Positions 25,901-44,335 of a DNA stretch of 64,000 bases are shown one piece after another. Under the pieces are notes generated by a model. That model saw nothing but the letters and a program-made list of their open reading frames with translations. It ran no database searches and was not told the DNA's origin. The stretch covers positions 40,316,302 through 40,380,301 of the forward strand of contig NC_088717.1 of assembly GCF_963576615.1 (NCBI RefSeq), given 5' to 3'. Within the stretch, counting starts at the first letter, position 1; each line of letters opens with the position of its first letter. Source of the stretch: Watersipora subatra. Lineage: Eukaryota > Bryozoa > Gymnolaemata > Cheilostomatida > Watersiporidae. Made by a program: the position numbers and the translations under genes.

Positions 25901-27032
25901 AGCTGCATGTATGTGACAGCATAACTGCACGTAAGTGACAGTATAGCTGCATGTATGTGACAGTATAGCTGCATGTATGTGACAGTAAAGCTGCAAGTAT
26001 GTGACAGTATAGGTAGCAACAGCCAAATTAAACTGCACATGAAAATATGTTCATTGCTGATCAATTTAACATTTAACCAAGTTAACTGTGAGTAGGCCAA
26101 AAATAATGAAGTACAATTTATGAGAGATTAAACTTTGATACCGTACTCTAAATGTACTGTAAATGTAAAAGGTATTATTGGTGAACATGCATTACATAAC
26201 AAAATAGCTCATATTGAAACACTTTGAAAATGTGTTTCATTGAGAAATTATATTTATGTAAAAGTTCATCATAACTTATTTAGTATTCAGTATTTTATTT
26301 ACTGTAATAGTTTGTTTGGAAACTTGTAAAAAGTAACCTTAATACTTGTTTCAGTTCGCAAAACTTTCTTCATAACTTTGCTGATCTGATCACAATACTT
26401 GACAGCTACCAACATTCCAGTAAGTCTAATCTCAAAGTACCTCGAGTTTATATTTCAATGACAAATCACAATCGAAAAGTCAAAATCATGTTAAATGAAA
26501 CTATGTAATACAGCGTGTATAATTGTCCTTAATAATACAATAAATGTTATGTTTATGTTACAACTAAGCAGAAAGTAAATACTCACATTTAATATTGGTG
26601 TATCTGCCTTTTCTGCAACAAGTTCAACTGGGTGATAGGCAAGAGGAAGCAAATCTCGTTTTATTCTTCTCGTTTTGTTTATCTGGCATATAGACATCAC
26701 ATTTTATGAAATTTCCTAACCAATGCAATGAAATACTTTGAAAATTGAATTAATGAAAACGACATAAGAACAATAAAACCATGTTAAATATTTTAAATAG
26801 GTTAAAATAAATAGCAGTAACAGCAGTCTCACCCACCCACCATTGTTGCCTTTAATTCCTCCAGTTCCGCTTGCAAAGTTTGTTGTGTGTTAGCCAAACT
26901 GTGTATATTAACGAGAGTGTAGTATCCTCCGTAACTTAGAACTCCAGTTAATATAATATTATATAATATCAGCACAGCCAATAAGGTTGATATTTTATTC
27001 AACCAGCTGCCCAGTTTTTCTACGTCTTTCAT
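22911..27032 (-). CDS. Type II membrane protein with coiled coil and short-chain collagen C4-like domain
   Basis: Four minus-strand exons, all GT-AG: 27032-26841, 26682-26587, 24615-24561, 23140-22911 (stop TAG). Phases 0, 0, 1 agree and give 190 residues. Order: short cytoplasmic head (MKDVEKLGSWLNK), one membrane segment at about 14-38 (STLLAVLILYNIILTGVLSY), a coiled-coil stretch (LANTQQTLQAELEELKATM), a basic furin-like site (TRRIKRDLLPL), an acidic linker (PPEFEYESVED), and a C-terminal domain beginning GRTTYVRWGEKVC with TRLYQG and ending IIPCAVCELQT. YxRWGxxxC and PCAVC are hallmarks of the C-terminal domain of spongin short-chain (C4-like) collagens. No Gly-X-Y repeat is seen, and the domain appears to stop after its first half. 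Function unknown; a shed extracellular protein is my inference. For exon 1 three overlapping donors exist; ATG|GTGGGT is the one that keeps frame. Confidence 0.7.
23340..23800 (-). mobile_element. Two tandem tRNA-derived SINE copies
   Basis: Two related units (about 23345-23560 and 23565-23800). Read on the minus strand the first has tRNA-like A and B boxes (TGGTGCAGTGGTAGTGTGC, then GCTTTGAATC). Both share a tail block (ATAATT, then GATCTCTCACGGCAC) with the SINE copies at 32560 and 47740. Confidence 0.5.
24072..24360 (-). mobile_element. tRNA-like SINE heads and fragments
   Basis: At 24072-24144 the minus strand reads GGTGCCTGATTAGCTCAGTT, then GTAGAGCATC, and later GGGTTTCAGCCC, which are recognisable A and B boxes of a tRNA, but stems are broken, so it is a SINE head or tRNA relic. 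A second fragment at about 24220-24360 carries GGATTTGAACCC. Confidence 0.45.
24400..24523. repeat. Four tandem copies of a 31-bp unit
   Basis: Exact repeats of GACTATGCAGTATCTACC followed by ATTAGATTCAAGA, ending just before exon 3 of the C4-like gene (24561). Confidence 0.95.
24998..25739. repeat. AT-rich minisatellite, 18-bp unit, about 41 copies
   Basis: Nearly invariant tandem copies of GTTGATATATTTTATATA. Rare single-base variants sit near 25430-25480 and 25610-25660. It lies in the second intron of the C4-like gene. Confidence 0.98.
25853..26013. repeat. 22-bp tandem repeat, about seven copies
   Basis: Copies of GTAGCTGCATGTATGTGACA followed by GT or GC. Open frames of His/Ser/Tyr type across it are repeat shadows. 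In the intron of the C4-like gene. Confidence 0.9.
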
Positions 27033-30000
27033 TTTAGGTGTTGGCAGACGGAGCTACAGGGTGCGACTGAGAGTGAAGCGCAGTGATTGATAAACAAGTC
27101 TAACTAAAGTAGGTAGATGATAAGAAGCTGATAAAAAACTAAGGAAATGCACCCTGATAGCCAGTTCCTTGAAACCATTGAGTATTCTGTGTTAATAACA
27201 CTTATAACACATCTAATCGCTTTATAAATCAGATATAAAAACTTCTCCAAATCAAGTTTCAACTACTTTAAAAGTTTGAAAACAGTGCTCAACGTCGAGG
27301 TGTGTTACATGAGCCATAGCGGCTTCACTATGGTGTTCTTTATTGGTAAGGAAGGGCGAGTAATAAAATGGGTGGGTAAATATTAGGCGGTTGGGCTGGG
27401 GTTTGTTTAGAAAGAGGGTGGATAAGATATAGATTGTTGACACATGTTTCACTTATACTCGCTGAACTATGGAGCTAACTCAGAAAGAGTAGCATTCTAA
27501 CAAGAGAGTTCTAATGAAAGTGGCTGTGACCTAATAGTCTGAAACCCCGCATCGCATACAACAGGTCCGGGTTTAATTCTTAAAGAAGGCTACTGATAGT
27601 GACAGGAATGACATCAACCTTAAATTGCTCTCTGCGAATAGCTAGGTCTCCTATCATAAAGGTCCCATTGCCACAGGTCTCAGACATGTTCCTAGATATC
27701 ACAGAGACAATGTTTATATAACAATGCTGCAGTAAGCAAAGCAGATACCCTGCTCTGAGGTATGGCTCACACATTTGGTACTAACAAGAAGTAGCGCTAG
27801 AGATCACTGGGGAGGGAGTTGTCATACTATAAAATACCCTCTCAATACTCCACCAATTAACTACAGTAAGTAATATTTGCTTATAAGTGATTATTTGAGT
27901 TATATCAGTTATTGATAACCGATAATTATCAATAACACATATAAACTAACTGATATATTTACCAACGCAAGTATATTTTTAATTGATAAAAATATACAAT
28001 AAGTTATTAATTGAAACTAAAGCACATGCGTTGCTATAATTGAAAAGACTAAAGCAGCAACATGATATTAACTCTCTACATTTCACATTCTACAGATGAA
28101 ACAATGAATCCATTTCCTGGTGATCAGTGTGAAGGAGGTTTGCAGTTTCACCTATCAACCATGCTGCTCAGTGTATGAAAAAAAAGGTAAATTTTTACAT
28201 TGAATGCTATCTTTATGTCGTAGTCATGATAATACTCGTAATGATAATGGTACTAAAACTAATGCATTAATAAAAACAATATAATACTGTAGTACAGCTC
28301 ATTCATAAAAGAAATAAAAATAGTATTCCCAATTGTAATGCAATAAAGAAGTAATAATTGCAATAATGCTAAATGCAATGCATTAATAAGAAAGTAATTT
28401 AACAATACTACATTTAAGAAATCCTAATGGTTAAATTAAAAACTCTCAATACTGTTAATTCTAAACCGAAAGTGAAGCATTAGCATCTCCTAACTCAAAA
28501 GGTAATTTAGATGTTATTTGGTTCCCGAAGCCGATGGTGACAGTTGCTTTAACAAGTCTGCTAGTGTGACAGCATGCTCATTTCCTCACCGGTGCCCAGC
28601 TGCTGAACATTTTAACACTTCCAACAAGGTTCTCTCTATATGAACAAGGTGGCTAAACTAAAGCTGAGATGTGACACCTGGGCTAGTTGGTCTAATGTTG
28701 GTTTACATCTATGTAAGATGGTATGTTCTATATGAAACAACATGCTTTGACCTTCTGAAGATTCATTAATACTTTGATGCCTAATTTTGTACATGTATAT
28801 TAATGTACAAGCTGGTTTATTTACCAGCTCATACATTAATAGACGTTTATAAAAAGATCTCACATTAGCATTTAATGTGAGATCTTAGACTGTGTTACAA
28901 ACTGGATTCTGCCTTGACTTATTTACTTTTTCTCGATATATTTATAAAATTAATGTAATTGCCTGTATATCAAAACCTTGCAAAACAACTCTTGACACAT
29001 CTTAAAAGCCATTTGACGGTATCATAACCTATTTAAGAGTGGCAAATCCAATATTTTATTTTCATTGGTATAGATAACAGAATAGTTGTTCGAAACCCAC
29101 TGATTAGAATACGTTTGCAAAATAACACTGGCATGTCACTTAACCCGCTACATGAAATTGTAAAAATTGTGCATTCTGTGACTATCGATTGGCTGCCATT
29201 TTGTCTATCTGCAGGTCATTTGAACAACAGATAGACAGAATGTAGTTTCGCTTTGCCGTTTCTGCCTTTTAACAACACTCTCCCTTGTTAGCTTATGACA
29301 TGGTTTTCAGCCGATTTTCGCTATATCCATTTGCTGTTTCTTCCTTCGTAACCTTGCTTGTCATCTTGCTCGTCGTAAGTTTGATCATCATCTTATAACA
29401 TCACGCTTCACCATTTGCCAAACTACCTGATGATACTAGGATTTTCCATTACTCTTATGTATACCCAAATTCCACCACTCAATCAATTTTGCATATCATT
29501 TTATACATATTCCCATACAAATTGTGCTGTTTCGTTTACAAATTTTATATTTTAATAAATCCTAAATGCTTCTAGACTTTAAAGTTCACATATTAAACAG
29601 TTTTGAACATACATTTATAAGTAATGCAGGACCTCACAGGAGACAGCTGTGATGGAGATCTATAGCGACGTGAATGGTATTATACTTTCTCATGATAAAC
29701 AAAACTGACAGTTTGAATTTTATCTTCTGAAGCTGTTCAGGTCATTGGAGCATTACCATTGACTAGGAAACTGTATTACTATCAACTTGACTGTTTTGGC
29801 TAAGTATTAGCAAATGGAAAAACAATGATTAGTGGCATCAAAACATACCGCTGAGCTGCCTTTGAAAAGCTAAATAACCACATTGTAATCGAAGTCAATT
29901 CACTGCCCATTATCTAGAATTAGTAAGAAGACATTAGTAATATGCCAGTAATCTTGAAGTGATAGGGTGATTGGCGAACAACCCAGGAGTGTTGCGCTCA

Positions 30001-30388
30001 CACATTGATTTTGCAGCCATTTCTGAGTAGCTTGCACTCCTACTAGACTAAATCACTAGATAACATAACAAAAAGGTGACGCATTTCAAATGTATCATCA
30101 GCTTGCTTTGCTATCTCTTTCACACTAGCAAAAAGCATACGAAGTAGGAATCTTAACAAGACTCTCAGACATAATATACAACTAACTCTACGTCAACAGT
30201 CACAAGTCAAGATGGGCATATTACGAGCTCCAGTGAATTTTACACCGTTTTGTGCAGTTTTTCCGAGGAAAGAAACGCACCGACATAAGCAGTGTTAGTA
30301 ACTGGCGGAACTGAGATGTAAAGGTTAACTTGAGTGTTGCAAATATTCCATACAAAACGGTTCATCACAACCTTGGAAGAAAAATATT
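27033..30388. other. Intergenic, mostly unrecognised
   Basis: Apart from the SINE at 27505 this 3.3 kb holds no gene I can support. It has hairpin-forming stretches at 27895-27990 (TTATTGATAACCGATAATTA region), 28785-28890 (AAGATCTCACATTA / TAATGTGAGATCTT, and GTACAAGCTGG / ACCAGCT) and 29190-29245 (TGTCTATCTG / CAGATAGACA). Confidence 0.5.
27505..27725 (+). mobile_element. SINE with tRNA-like head and conserved-core-like tail
   Basis: CTGTGACCTAATAGTCTGAA and later GGTCCGGGTTTAATTC look like A and B boxes. The following GTGACAGGAATGACATCAAC plus TTAAATTGCTCT resembles the central block shared by several invertebrate SINEs (GACAGGAAGGGCATCC type). The 64-codon minus-strand frame here is a shadow. 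Confidence 0.45.
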
Positions 30389-30583
30389 CTATCTAATAAT
30401 TCTAATATTATAATGTTTTATTATATTCTCATGACACCACCAACATATATTGTGTACAAACGAATAACTTATGAACAAAAAGTTATAGTAATACCGAAGA
30501 CACAACTGAAGAACTATTACCATAACAACTCCTAGCAGCAAGATCATGTTAGCAATTGCAGCTATGTCGTGCGTAACCAACAT
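30389..30583 (-). CDS. Possible first exon of a small membrane protein
   Basis: About 180 bases past the eIF4A stop on the same strand, an ATG in a fair context (AATTCCCATG) opens MLVTHDIAAIANM followed by ILLLGVVMVIVLQLC, a clear hydrophobic helix, then a possible donor (CTTCG|GTATTA, near 30492). The DNA just upstream (30590-30665) is relatively CpG-rich (GCGCATTC, GCAAGCGGCGAGAG), like a promoter. I found no convincing next exon and do not recognise the protein; it may be chance. Confidence 0.25.
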   Translation of the reverse strand: MLVTHDIAAIANMILLLGVVMVIVLQLCLRYYYNFLFISYSFVHNICWWCHENIIKHYNIRIIR

Positions 30584-30730
30584 GGGAATTAACGCGCATT
30601 CAAAGGGGAAACATGCAACGAAAGCAAGCGGCGAGAGTGAGTCTGCGACAGAGCAAATGGCAAATCGTCATATAGCAAAGGCAATTAAATGTACAGTTTA
30701 AATGTCGACGAGGACAATTCATATAAACTG

Positions 30731-30736
30731 TTTATT
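30731..30736 (-). promoter_or_regulatory. Poly(A) signal of eIF4A
   Basis: AATAAA on the minus strand, 31 bases after the eIF4A stop codon, giving a very short 3' UTR. Confidence 0.6.
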
Positions 30737-30766
30737 TCCAACAAATGTAGCAAGCATGTACAGCAA

Positions 30767-38787
<8,021 letters not shown>

Positions 38788-41036
38788 TTTCCTACTCAAT
38801 GCGGGAATAAAAGGATGGAATCACGGTATCCGGATGTAGAACAGTATCGTGCGCGAAGAGCTAAAAAAATTATGATTATTATAAAAGAGTGTGTGAATAA
38901 AATGAATTTTTTTGATAAAAAATATGTAAGTTGTTTTAAGTTTTATGCATTTAATAAACTACTTAAAACTAAAAAGAAAATATCTAAAAGCACGGTTTTG
39001 TTTATTTTTAATTTTGGTGCGGAGATACACAGCAGCTAAATGACTAATTATAGCGACCTTCGTGAAACTCAAACCAGCTGGGTGAATTAAAATTTCCACA
39101 AAGAGCGGTCAACTCCTTTCTTTATTCAAGGCTAGGCAACTCCAAGATGTGCTTAATGTGCAGTCAAGAGCATAATATGCTCTTGACTGCACTTGACTTG
39201 AATAAAATATTATTTTAAATACCAGGCCAGCAAAAGTATGCTATAGACTAGTCAGGTCTGCAATCAAAAATATTTACAGATTGTCTGTAGAGCCAGGTAG
39301 CATTGGAAGAGTGTTCAAATATCTTCCTCCAAGAACGTCTTTGAGCTCATCTTTCAAAAACTTTTGTGGTAAAATAATGTGATATATAAATTATACTATA
39401 ATTTAAAATAATGTGTTAACTAAACAAATGCAAGCACCACTTTCTGCAGGATTATTTTAGTTAATTTGTTTACGTAACCACGTACAAATGTAACTATATG
39501 CTATAGAAATGAATTCCAAAATTTTACCTGTGAATAGATAAACAGCTGAGCTGATAACCACATAATAAACAAAATTCGATGAAGACAAACAAAAGATAAA
39601 TTCTTGCATTTTCATACTAGCATACAAAAATGTTTTTGACTACTAATATAGCAACATGCTCCATTCTGACGGTTAACATGAATCTGCCCTTATCTTGAAT
39701 AATTTATGTTGAGAAATTGATTAAATATATTTCTACAGGTTTGAAGTATATTAAAGTTTGAAGTTACTAGTATACTAACTTCTCAATTTTTGAACAGGGC
39801 ATAGAATAGGGCATAAACTTTGTAACACTGGAAGTCAATTAGCCATTACAAACATTGAGTTGATTTCACATTTTAATGATATTTTAAAGCTGTAACAAAC
39901 ACATTTATGACGGCTCGAGCTATAGCTACAAAATCAAACACAAAATGTACATGATACGTTAGTCTATGGTTGCATGCTATGATTCTTTGATCTTATGCAT
40001 TAAATGTTGGAAACATTCATATGCTTATCAACTACTTTATACTATAACATTCTAAAAACTTCAAGCATTCTAAACAGTTTAGTGGGACTCGGGCTATCAC
40101 AGGACCTGTTGTGAAAGCCTTGAATACACACCAAACCAGCTAGTCTTTTACCGCTTTTCATCTTCCAAAATATTAACAAATTCTAAAAATAGCCTAACTT
40201 TTGAACCTATACAAATCTCTGTCAAAACTCACAAAAAACTAAATCCAATTTTTTTACCGCATTCGAAAATTTAAGCTTTAGACAACTTAATGAACATATT
40301 AATTACTTTACTTTTAATTTTACGTAAAATAACTAGTTATGGCATGTCTCAAAACTCCAGCACTACGTTGTTCCGGAAAGATCACATTTAAGTTTTAACC
40401 AGACAATGAGCACTAGCTTAAATTGGGTCGAATTTTGACCCAATTTAAATTTGTCGAACCACAGCAAACTAACCCTTTCAGCTACAGAACTTTACATATT
40501 TGGTGAGGCATGCCGCTAGCACCACTAGTGAGCTAAAATTATTTATTGTTCTTTGGAGGAAAAATTAAAAAGCAACAATTTAAATAAAGGAATATATACA
40601 AACAAACAGTCAAGGCTATTGCGTATAATACATAGGTCATATTTTAGAGGAAAAAACTGCTAGCGATTCCAACAATTAAAAACATAAATTAATAGATACA
40701 GCTACAAATGACATAATACTAAACATAAAAGGCATCTTACGAATTTCATACGTATATAACTTTATGCAATGACAAAGCGGACGGCATAAATTTGGTCAAA
40801 ATTAAAGGGATGCTTAATATAATATAAAACTTGATAGAGAATTGCAAAAGTATACGTAAGAAATCGCTATAATAAATAGACTGCATTAAATAAAAGAACT
40901 GTTTGAGAAGTGAAGATCAATGAAGATGAGATGTAGTAGTAGAGACAGTATCACAATTATTGCGGGACGGAGTGCATCGTATCCTACTATGCTCTGACAG
41001 TCTTGGGTAACAAAAGTGATGTCTATGAGATTCTTT
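38788..41036. other. Intergenic between eIF4A 5' end and ABCC4-like 3' end
   Basis: AT-rich with no recognised gene. It holds two perfect hairpins: GTGCAGTCAAGAGCAT / ATGCTCTTGACTGCAC at about 39158-39192, and TTAAATTGGGTC / GACCCAATTTAA at about 40418-40448. The eIF4A promoter must lie just above 38787; I see no clear TATA box. Confidence 0.5.
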
Positions 41037-44000
41037 CTAAAACTTCCTCTGGTACTTGTTGGCTTCTTTGTTGGGCAAAAGATGGTTAAAAGCTGCTGTT
41101 AGTCGACTACTTTGGAACGCCGGAATATAATACCCAGGATTCCGTGCGGGAACAGCTGATGCCATTTCCGCCTCCTTCATGGCAGGTGCGACGTAAGGTT
41201 TATTCTCATACTTGTGTCTGGCAATTTCACGCAGCAGAGCTGATTCCTGATTTCCACGCTAAAAATATTGGAATGAGTTTTCAACCGCAATGCCAGAGGT
41301 TAGAGGTTACCAACAGCTAGTAAACTTCCCTTTCTTTCATGTAAACAGCGTGACATCAGTGGTAAGGGATTAGCATTGATATCAGTAGTAAGGGATATAT
41401 ATATACGAGACACCGTAAAATAATCGTCTATCAGGGTAATCGTATTCTGAGGGTGCACCGATATATATATATATATATCTATATATATATCACCCAACGA
41501 GTCCATCGATCTCGCGTTCCTCAATGGTTTAGCATATTGTCTGGGGAAAGGGAGGTTCTGATATCAAATTTTCCGCGATTTGGGTTCTTCATTCCAAGAT
41601 TTTAATAGCTATAACTGTACATACCGAAGGACAGGTACACAAACTCTAATTTATATATATCGTAAAACCTCTATTTGAATGCCATGGCGCTGTATTTTCC
41701 ACGCTTTTCCTATAAACCTTCTCCTATAATAGCGACGTTTTATTAGAGGTGATGTTCAAACAGAGGGGGCGCTGTGTTTTCCGAAGCTAAAGCTAATGCC
41801 GAAGCGATGCTAGTCGCCTATAATTTGCACTCTCCTTCGGATGGAACAACATTAAAGCCAAAAGCCTCAGCATTTTTGCTAAAATGTTTTTTATTAAAAG
41901 TATCAGAGCGAATTAAACAAGGAACTACTATGAGTAAAACATATTAGCTAGATACAGTTATTAATTATTTAGATGGTGTCGGTTTCAATGTTTTAAAGAA
42001 AAAAATGTGAAGCTTTGGAGTTAAAAAACAGACTTTGATGTGCCATAACAATGGCTGCTATTACGTCATACTGTGTTCATGAAGAGTATTTTCATCATTC
42101 ATCAGAACGCTTTAAAATCTTCAGGCAAGATTGTAAACTATACATTATAGATGAATATGAAGACAATTGATCAAATTTAAACCTTAGTGACTTCGATACG
42201 ATTTAGGTCTTTGTGACTTCGAATCAAGGTGTAGTCCTGATGATTGTGACTGTTGACCTTTTCAGGTACATCATCAATAAAGCCCTGGCAACCACCACAG
42301 CAACAACGGAGGAAATAATTGTTATTAAGTGAACCGAGTCATTATCAGTACCATTCTATTGATCACTTTTCTACTGATCACTTTTTATTACGGGTTTGTA
42401 AAGATCAAAGAACGTTAAAGTGTCGGTCAAATAGAGGTGGTATTCAATTAAAGGGTGATGCTGCATTTTTCAACTCTTCTCCTATAGTGACGTTCTATTA
42501 GAGGTGGTGTTCAAATAAAGGTGCCGCTCAAATAGAGGTGTTATGCCATCCTGTTTAGCGAGATAGCCTTGAAGTAGCATTAAAAATGCACAGTAACAGC
42601 ATAAAGCGAAGAATATGGAGGCAAGGCTACCTGCTTGACGAGGTTGTAAAATATTCCCTTTTCATTCTGTAGAAGGACATGGGGCGGGTCTAGCTCCTTG
42701 ATCTTGCCATTGTCCATGACCATAATGCGATCAGCGTCTATAACTGTCTTAAGTCGTCGAGCTATCGTTATGACTGTGCAATGCTCAAAATTTCTCTTGA
42801 CTATCTTCTGCAGGAGAGCCGCTGACCTGCGTGTATGATCATAGATTGAAGATTTAAACAACAATAATAATAACAACAATAATAGCAAGAATAAACTTTT
42901 CAGGATGATATGCTTATTTGAAGCAAACATAGAATGAAAATATAACAGTCATGAAAAAGATCTAGCCTCTAATGGATACTGTCAATCCCCAATGTGTCAA
43001 GTTAATCTGTCGCAATACCAGTCCTCTATTATCCAAGCCAAATTAAGAATAGCTCTATGTTGGCCTTTTGCAAAGGATTGCTGGGTTGCAGCAACTTAAT
43101 CTCACGCAAGACTTTCCCCTAAAAGGAAACCTTGGAAAAGGGCCAGCATCTGATAACTCTTCAATGAACCAGAGCGGAGACACTTAAGAGAAGAGGATAG
43201 AGCAGATGGAGTTTAACTCAGTCCTGAACTGCTAATTGTTACTATAAATAAAGTAATTAGTTCAACTCATAGGCAAGTACAAGGAGCCAGTCCTTTATAC
43301 ACAAACCAAATCAAGAATGGCTCTCTGTAGGCCTTTTGTGAGGGATTGTAGGGTTGTAGCGACTCGAAGTTAAAGGATTGTCATATTCATTCTTACAAAA
43401 ACATAAGACAAAATGCGCATTTCTTTCCTACAAAAACTAAGTTAGGTGCGACAAAAGAAATCCAGATAATTGCGCATTAAATATGGCTAATAATATTTTT
43501 TGAGCAAATACACAGCTCATCGTAAAGCTCTTCCTATTAGATATAACACAGCACAAGTGGCTGACATCGCATAGTGATTATTTTAGACACTCTCAGCATG
43601 CCTCTAATCATGTTAGCAAATAACTGCACTGGCCAAAGGAATCATTTATCAATGGCGAGTCATTACAGGGTCCAACAATTTGTTTACCCTGTAATGTAAT
43701 TTACCCTGCATATATTTGTTTCATATGTCAAACCATCGTAAATGGGGTCGAACATTCTTATAAGGTTACATTGTATTATATTTGATTCATTCTTGAGCCC
43801 AAAAGCGATGATAAAAAATTTTCATTACGATTTTATTAATAAACAAGTCCATATAACATCATAACAAAAAGTCTATCTAAAACCATGTAAAAAGCTAAAT
43901 ATTAAAACCTAAATTATATTTACAAAATTAAATTAATAAAACAACAAAGGTTTTATTGATACTTCACCTGAGAGACATGTAATTGGAATGTGATACTTAA

Positions 44001-44276
44001 ATTCTGTAGTAGAGTGAGTGATAGAACGACACAGCCTGACTTACTCTAACTTACACCACATATAAGTTGCATTTGTTTAATCTAAATATTATTTATTACA
44101 TTTTATTTTCACCACCTTTTCACTTAGAAAATCATAATGATTCAAACAAATATTTTGACATTGTTAAGACAAACTTTGTATGTCAAGACAAACTTGGTAT
44201 GTTGAGCCATATTGTTGGAAATTTTATAGCGATGTTGAAGAATTCCTTGATAGATGGTATTGTCAGTTGAGATGGT

Positions 44277-44335
<59 letters not shown>

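Noticed and set aside
25640-26100. His/Tyr/Cys-rich frames
   Set aside because: Shadows of the 22-bp and 18-bp tandem repeats.
27580-27774. 64-codon frame (SETCGNGTFMIGDLAIRR) as a C-terminal exon
   Set aside because: It overlaps a SINE with tRNA-like boxes and a shared SINE core, so the frame is most likely chance.
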